From Archivesica marissinica (lineage: Eukaryota > Mollusca > Bivalvia > Venerida > Vesicomyidae), in assembly GCA_014843695.1 (NCBI GenBank), contig CM026386.1, positions 11,349,814-11,413,813 of the forward strand: a DNA stretch of 64,000 bases, written 5' to 3'. The notes below the pieces were generated by a model. That model was given only the letters and a program-made list of their open reading frames with translations, did no database searches and was not told the DNA's origin. A program made the position numbers and the translations under genes. Of the stretch, positions 46,201-55,200 are shown in pieces (the first letter of the stretch is position 1; every line of letters starts with the position of its first letter).

Positions 46201-49200
46201 GAAATCTAATCTATCATTGCAACTTCAAATTCACAAACGACAGGAAGCTGGTTGACCACAAGTAAAGCGAAATGCATTCTTGATCAATACTGCTAAATTT
46301 AATGAACACATTTGTTGTTGTTAGATAGTTCATCATGGCAGAACATGGCACAGATGCCAATTATATTCCCATTAACGCACCGCACCTTATCTCGTACAAG
46401 CCCTGATTCCAACAAAAGAAAATTTGTTTGTTCCTACTGAAAATTCGCCATTAATTTATCAAATTATTTCAGCCCAATGATGAATTTCTCATAATTCTGC
46501 TAAAACACATGGAATATACACTATCTAATAAATGCATTGGAAAATGTAACCCCCTCCCCTCCCCTCCCCTCCCTCCCCGGGTAGTTATGTTTTATACAAA
46601 TTTATTTTAGCTCGTTCTTACAACTTATATTAATCACTCTCGAGACCTCATTCCTGATGGAATCTATCGCCACGAGGGAGAGAGGAAAGACAATGTTGAA
46701 TTTAAATGTAAGGAACAATCGTAACGGCTCCAGCGGGGCTCGAACTCCGGGGCCTTTCGCACCCCAGGTAGTTGTTTCCTAGAATAAATAAATATACTGT
46801 GTACTTTGAATGACCACCTACAACATGCACAACCAGTATTCTTCCATGATGAAAAATTTGTTGTTTCAAACATTTAGTATTCTGCTTTCTACACATATAG
46901 TTATTAAAGTTTAAGCTTTATTTATTTTACAACGATTGCGAAGCAAGTTTTAACAACTTATATTAATCACTCTCGTTGGCGCGGATGAAAGCGTTTATGT
47001 TGTAATTCGTGTGGGAGGAAACCGGAGTACCCGGAGAAAACCCACCTGTCCGAGCTGACGACCACCATACAATCTCACATACTTCCCGGTCCGAGGATCG
47101 AACCCGTGTTGCATTGGTGAGACGTGAGCGTGCTAACCACTGCGCTAATTGGACAGGTCAACACATATTTAATATTCTAATAATGAATTTGATAGTAAAG
47201 GAGAATTCTTTGTTCTTCATCCAAGGATATGTTTACATATATTAAGAATCTACACTTTCCTTCCGATTGGTTATAATATAATTATTGCAGGTAATGTTAG
47301 CAGATGTTCATTGACTGCCTCCCCATGTACATATAGCAGATTGAATGTTGTAGCACGCTTGGTTTTTTTTATCTTTTTAAATGAATTTTGAACTGTCGCG
47401 GATATTAACCCTTTCAACACTACAGGCCTCTAAATATACTTACAAAAAGTGTAGATCCAGATGAGCCGGCTCATGATGAGCCGTCTCATCAGGATCTGCA
47501 CTTTTTGCCAGTAATAATTATTACTATTTTTAGATAAAATTACCCATTTTGATAAATGAACTGGTCCAAAGGTAATTTTCTTATTAATTTATTGGTCTAA
47601 TAATATCATGCACCAGTCCATGTCAGTTACTTGGGGTTGAATGGGTTAAGAGCCTACACTTTCCTTCCCATTGGTTATAATATAATTATTGCAGGTAATG
47701 TTAGTAGATCTTCATTGACTGCCTCCCCATGTACATAAACATATAGCAGATTGATTGTCGTAGCACGCTTCGTTTTTTTATCTTTTTAAATGAATTTTGA
47801 ACTGTCTCGGACATAGGCACAAGACACAAATTATTTTTGTTTTGTTTGCCCTATGGTCATATAATATAGTAAGTAATGTTTACTGAAGGCAACCAACCGA
47901 AATGAAACATGTATGCAGAAACATCGACGAGAAACTAGGTAAAATCGACCAGATCACTGATATGCCCTTGTGGTCCCGACCGGAAGACCTTATTCTATCA
48001 ACAAATACTTTTTATTTCATGGAGACCACCGAGGAAAATGTTGCCTCGTTTATGGAAATCTTCAACCTCAGTCTATTGTGTTAAGTTACCAAAATCTTTA
48101 GCCTCAGATTATTGTGTTAGAAAATGTGACGGTGTATTAGCTGTTTAGACATACATTTAGAAGTGTGATGGTAGTGGGTGTGTGGTATACATGTAATAAC
48201 AACAAGGTATGTTGGACAGTTGTGTATTGTTGTCATCTAGTTAGTTGTTAGCCTAGTTTTACACAATTTTGGAACATAGCTATTTTTTTGTGGTAAATTT
48301 TCTCTAATGAATAAACTTCTGGAAATATAATGCTTGTGAATTTCTGTATATACAGAGGCTGAACCCTACTACATGGTATTTAACGAGTTACATATGTGTT
48401 ATTAACACTTGAATTGTTGTGGTTATTTGATGTTTGGTATCTGATGCAGTTATTTGATGTTTGGTATCTGATGCGGTTATTTGATGTTTGGTATCTGGTG
48501 CAGTTATTTGATGTTTGGTATCTGATGCAGTTATTTGATGTTTGGTATCTGATGCAGTTATTTGATGTTTGGTATCTGATGCAGTTATTTGATGTTTGGT
48601 ATCTGATGCAGTTATTTGATGTTTGGTATCAGGTGTGATTATTTGATGTTATAAAATGTATGTTTGTATTTGATGTTTTGCAACAGATGTGGGTATATTT
48701 ACAGGAATCACGAAACAGGACTTACGACCCTGGGAAGAAATAGTACGCGAGAAACTGCTAACTATTTTAGAATCTGCGTATCCGAACATTCTTGCCCAAG
48801 AAGACCTTATCAGGTACATACAGTCAAATTTATGCTAGTGACCACCTCTAATTAATACCACTTCGAAATAAGACCACCTTTAAATACGACCACCTTTAAA
48901 CAAGACCACCTTTAGACAAGACCACCTTTAAACAAGACCACCTTTAAATACGACCACCTTTAAACAAGACCACCTTTAAATACGACCACCTTTAAACAAG
49001 ACCACCTTTAAATACGACCACCTTTAAACAAGACCACCTTTAGACAAGAACACCTTTAAACAAGACCACCTTTAAATACGACCACCTTTAAACAAGACCA
49101 CCTTTAAACAAGACCACCTTTAAATACGACCACCTTTAAACAAGACCACCTGGAGCCTGCCCAGGAAAGGTATTAGGTAAACTGCCCGCCTGCGATATAG

Positions 49201-52200
49201 CCCGAAATGGTGCTGATGCAGGCGTAAAACCCGAAATATAACATAACACCTTTAAACAAGACACCCTCTGAACAAGACCACCTTTAAACAAGACCACCTT
49301 TAAACAAGACCACCTCTAAACAAGACCACCTTTAGACAATACCACCTTTAAACAAGACCACCTTTAAACAAGACCACCTTTAGACAAGACCACCTTTAAA
49401 CAAGACCACCTTTAAACAAGACCACCTTTAATATAAAGACCACCTTTAAATATGACCACCTTTAAGCAAGACCACCTTTAAACAAGACCACCTGGAGCCT
49501 GCCCAGGAAATGTGTTAGGTAAACTGCCCGTCGTCGATATAGCCCGAAATGGTGCTGATGCAGGCGTAAAACCCAAAATATAACATAACACCTTTAAACA
49601 AGACCACCTGGGGTGCCCATCCATGTCTGAAATACTGCTCTGAGGGGCACCCGAGGTCTTGCTCCACCATCCATAGCTGCGGAGTTGCTATATGACATAA
49701 GCTATCGTGGGACTTTAAACCCACAAAACAAAGAAACAAAACTATTACAGTTATGATGATACCTGATGTGTTTTGATCGAGTTGTTACTTATAAACTGAC
49801 TGTGGGCGATGGTGTGATTGTTACAGAATAGTGAAGGCCGATGAGGCGACCGTGTTGGAACAGCTGGCCGAGCTACAGGCGAAGAATCTTGTCAGAGCGA
49901 TGGAAGGCGGCGGGTTCGTGAGGCACGTTCTCGACGTCAAAACAGGTACAGTTAAATAACCCAGTCTATGTAAATGAAATGAACTGTGTTTGTTCAATCT
50001 GTAGATGGCCTTGAAACACTGGAGAAGTGGTGTTCATTGCTAAATGTAATAACAGACTCCATTTTTGTCTCGCCCACTTTGACAGTGAGACTTGGCACCA
50101 TTCCGGCACCAGCACCGTCAACGATTACATATTTTCATATAGCTAAAAACAACCTTCAAATATAATGCTTTGATAACTGGCAGTTTCTAGGGATTGTTCC
50201 CTAATAATAAGTCCTATCCCCAAGAGTGACCTTGAATCTGAATTTTGGCCAAAAATAGTATAGTTTTGATTTCAGAAATTATTTATGTGTAAAAACCCTC
50301 AAACATTGACATTTCTCAAAATACATTGAAGGTATTACTGTAAAATGTTGCATACACATCCAAAATCATAAAAGAAAAAGAAGATTTGTGTTTATAATAA
50401 GAGTAAGATAGGATTTTATTTCATAAACACAAAATAATATCTTCTATATCTTCTAATTTATTATCACTTATTATCATCCTCATTATCACTGTATTCATAA
50501 TCATCATCATAACCCATAATCATCATCATGACTATATTCAATCACAACTATCATCACCATGCCTCATCACAACTATCATCACCATGCCTCATCATAACTA
50601 TATTCATCATTATAATCATCATCAGTGGCATCTTCATTTATCACAATCATCATTTTACGCATCATCACATAATCGTTCGTAATTACGATAATTATCATAA
50701 ATATGACTATATATTAAGATTCATCATCATCACTATAATCTACCTATTTCATCATTACAGAGGTTCAGGAGGTGAAGCAGATGATGACAATATCGGCCAA
50801 CCAACAACCTTCTATAGCAATTATCACTGCCAATTATTGCGAAAAACTTGCGGTTGATGCCATGATGGAAAACAAAACAACATACGTTAAATTTAAAACT
50901 GGAGGTTAGTGCTTCTAGTCAGAAATATTATTGTTAAATGAACAGATTTTTCCTAAAATAAATTCTTGTATATGATTATGTAGATATCAGTTAGTTTATA
51001 CAAATTTATTTTAGCTCGATTGCGCTACACATTCTTACAACTTATTATATTAATCACTCTCGAGACGTCATTCCTGATGGAATCCATCGCCACGAGGGTG
51101 AGAGAAGAGGCAACGTGGAATTTAAATGCCTTGCCTAAGGGCACAATCGTAACGGCTCCGGACCTTTCGCACCTGAAGCGAACGCGCATCCTCTGCGCTA
51201 TCACGAATTCCAGATACCAGTTATATTGTCATATAACAACTACAGTATACCAATTTACGCCTGTCTGATGTGGGGTTTATAAGTAATGTGTGTGTGTGTT
51301 TGTTTATTATAGTGTCACCCCTATTTAAAGGGCCAATCATTTCTGACTTATGAGACACCTCTTTTTAGGAACATCAGTACTTCCCGAATCCTATGCTTGT
51401 ATGCCAGACGCCACGCTGGTAGGCAATCGGTAACCATTATTTAACTAGCTGGCGGCTAAACCAACCGGTCATATCAGAACGAACCCCTGACGAGATTCGA
51501 ACCTTTGACCTCCCGCTCCGTAGGCGGACGCCTTAACCACTGGGCCACGGAGATGGTTTATAAGAGATCCCGGGTATCAGCTTGATTACGTGTATGAAAC
51601 AAACCACCGTGGTACTGGCAAGGCTCGCATTTCCACGAATCCATTGCTGACGATGTATCCATTATACCACGGAGGCTACACCAGGTTCAAGTTCTGGAAT
51701 GGTGGCACATCTTTTCTCACTTGATTACATATGTATGGAATATTGAGGGCAGATTAACCTGCTGAATAAATTGAATGGAATGTGCAAACAATATAGATCG
51801 AGGGGTAATGCTGCGTTTGATCAGGATCTATGTTGTTTGCTATTCAGTGTTTTAGCACTACTACCCAAATAGCAAACGGCATAGAGCCTGATCAGATGGA
51901 ACAAAATCTGTGCTGTCTGATCTGGCTCTATACTGTTTGCAAAAGCGACTTTAGTCGTAATTGGCAGGTTAACGGTTAAGACTTGAGGTGCACTTAGTAA
52001 TTTATTCATTATTTCTGACGTTCCCTGTATTTCAGGAGAATCTAATGCATACACAATTGGGTATATTGGAGATCACAAGTGTGTGTCGACCAAGCTACCA
52101 ATGATAGGCCATGATAGATCTGCACAAATATCCTCTGGAAACACAACAACCAGACTTCTAGGTACGTTGTATTGTCTGTTCTATTCCTCGGGAAACACAA

Positions 52201-55200
52201 CAACCAGACTTCTAGGTACGTCGTATTGTCTGTTCTATTCCTCGGGGAAACACAACAACCAGACTTCTAGGTATGTCGTATTGTCCGTTCTATTCCTCTG
52301 CAAACACAACAACCAGACTTCTAGGTACGTCGTATTGTCCGTTCTATTCCTCTGGAAACACAACAACCAGACTTCTAGGTATGTCGTATTGTCCGTTCTA
52401 TTCCTCGGGAAACACAACAACCAGACTTCTAGGTATGTCGTATTGTCCGTTCTATTCCTCGGGGAAACACAACAACCAGACTTCTAGGTATGTCGTATTG
52501 TCCGTTCTATTCCTCTGCAAACACAACAACCAGACTTCTAGGTATGTCGTATTGTCCGTTATATTCCTCGGGGAAACACAACAACCAGACTTCTAGGTAC
52601 GTCGTATTGTCCGTTCTATTCCTCGGGAAACACAACAACCAGACTTCTAGGTATGTCGTATTGTCCGTTCTATTCCTCGGGGAAACACAACAACCAGACT
52701 TCTAGGTACGTCGTATCGTCCGTTCTATTCCTCGGGAAACACAACAACCAGACTTCTAGGTACGTCGTATTGTCTGTTCTATTCCTCGGGAAACACAACA
52801 ACCAGACTTCTAGGTACGTCGTATTGTCCGTTCTATTTTTCTTCGGAGACAAGCTGGAGGTAACCTCTACTAGAAACGTCTGATTTAGTAGAACATTGCC
52901 GTAAATGTCTGATTTAGCCGTGTAGAACATTGCCGTAAATGCCAGGCAATACCAGATAAATGTTATATACGATTAACTTATGTCAGAGGTCACCTCTATT
53001 AAAGGGACATTACATCGTAAAAAGCAAATAAAATGCATTTTTTCACGTATGCATTGCTACTACAAATTCTTCCGAATACATTCGAACACTAACATTGAAT
53101 CAATAAACAGTGTTTTTGTGAATTGAAAGTATGATTTCATATAATGGTCATCCATGCTCTTGAATTGACGTTTGTTTGTCATTGGAGGCAATAGATAATT
53201 TAACTAAGAATAAGTCTACAAATAAATAGGCACACATGTGAGATATAACAGTAAATCTGTACCATAAATCGTGTTATTCGGGATACACGAGTTGCATTAC
53301 GCATGGATATCGACCCTATTTACATTATTTTGATATGTCAACAAACCATGTATACGACGTTTGTTTATTAGTTGAAATACTCAGTATTTGAGGAAAATAT
53401 TTGGAAAACAATTATACCATATAATAGGAAAATACTTCTGGAATATTGTGTTTTTACTGATATAGTGTCGCTTTTAATCAACCAGCTGTCAGATTCCTAA
53501 TCTGGCATTTTGCTACAACTTTTATGTATTTTAAAGCTCCATTATGCGTTTACTTAGAATGTGCTGCACACCAAGATATTGTAAGGAGCGGATGATTAGA
53601 TATTGTGTAAAAAACGAACCTGTTTTTGTGAAATTACCATTTGTAAATTACCTCCCTTTATGGATATTTTTTAACAAATTCATCAATAACTCTAAATCTA
53701 AAGTTAGCACTTGGATAAATTTGCATATGAATCATAATATTATTTTTCCAACTGAAGAAAAACACATTTATGTCATTGTTGTGCACAAAAATTGTCAATA
53801 AATGTTGAAGCAAATGGGTTTGGCAACAAGTTTTAATTTGTTTTGTTCTGTACATTGTATATATAGAATGAATCCAATAAAATATGATTATTGACCGCCT
53901 CTGTGGTCGAGTGGTTAAGGTTGCTGACTTGTATACCACTGTAAACTATCATCTCTGATGGTCACGGGTTCGAGCCCCGCTCAGACCGTGTCTCATTTAT
54001 ATGAAAAAGTTGGCAGTTTCTTACAGAGGTTGGTGCACCAAGTACTGGTTAAACGCTGGAGCCTGCCCAGGAAAGGTGTTGTTAGGTAAATTGCCCGTCG
54101 CTCAAATGGGAAACCGGTAGCGACGTTAAATAAACTTAAATTAAAAAATATAATAATATGATTAAGCTCAGAAAATCGCATAAAGAGATTTTAAGCAAAC
54201 CACCTGTACTAAGTAGCCACTTTCAAAACTATCCTTGACTGGCTGCGTAGGACTGGTAGATTTGAAACTTAATTACGCTCTAAAATATATCCTTTAGTTG
54301 TTTATTACCATAGTTAGCTTTATATCGTGACCGGTTCATTAGTTGTGCATACTCTTATACATTATGTGGTTTACCAATAGCACGAGTCATTTGAAATTTC
54401 CATTTACAGGCACATTCCAGGGTGTAGAGCACGTGTTTGTTGTGGGCGTGGGGGGAGCCGTCCCTCATTTTACAGACTACTTCAGACATCCTCGATTAGG
54501 AGACGTGATTATCTCCGACACTTCCAAAACCGGAGACATCTACTACTACTGCGACAAGATCCTGCAGGAGAAGGACGGGAGTATTACGTACAATACAAAA
54601 TCATTCCGACCAAAAGATGGTTTCCTGCAGAATGTACTGGACAGCATCAAGGAATGCCGCCTGCACAAGCGCTTCAATCCGTGGGAAAAGTACATCACGG
54701 AGGGCCTGGAACTGCTGGCTACACAGGAGGCCGACTACAATAAACCACCGGTGGAGACTGACAGGTAGGCACTATGTTACTGCATGGCTACTATGTTAGT
54801 CCAAGGATGTAGAGGTTGTGTGTGTCAGACAGGTAGGCACTATGTTACAACATGGTTACTATGTTAGTCCAAGGATGTAGAGGTTGTGTGTGTCAGACAG
54901 GTAGGCACTATGTTACAACATGGTTACTATGTTAGTCCAAAGATGTAGAGGTTGTGTGTATCAGACAGGTAGGCACTATGTTACAACATGGTTACTATGT
55001 TAGTCCAAGGATGTAGATGTTGTGTGTGTCAGACAGGTAGGCACTATGTTACTGCATGGCTACTATGTTAGTCCAAGGATGTAGAGGTTGTGTGTGTCAG
55101 ACAGGTAGGCACTATGTTACTGCATGGCTACTATGTTAGTCCAAGGATGTAGAGGTTGTGTGTGTCAGACAGGTAGGCACTATGTTACTGCATGGCTACT

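Noticed and set aside
47902..48084. 60-codon protein-like ORF as an extra host exon
   Set aside because: It lies in a repeated element shared with 21.9-22.1 kb, and adding it would disturb the phase-perfect exon model.
52083..52883. Overlapping NTTTRLL-repeat ORFs after exon 10
   Set aside because: They reflect the 54/55-bp array; 55-bp units break the frame repeatedly. Kept only as a splicing finding.
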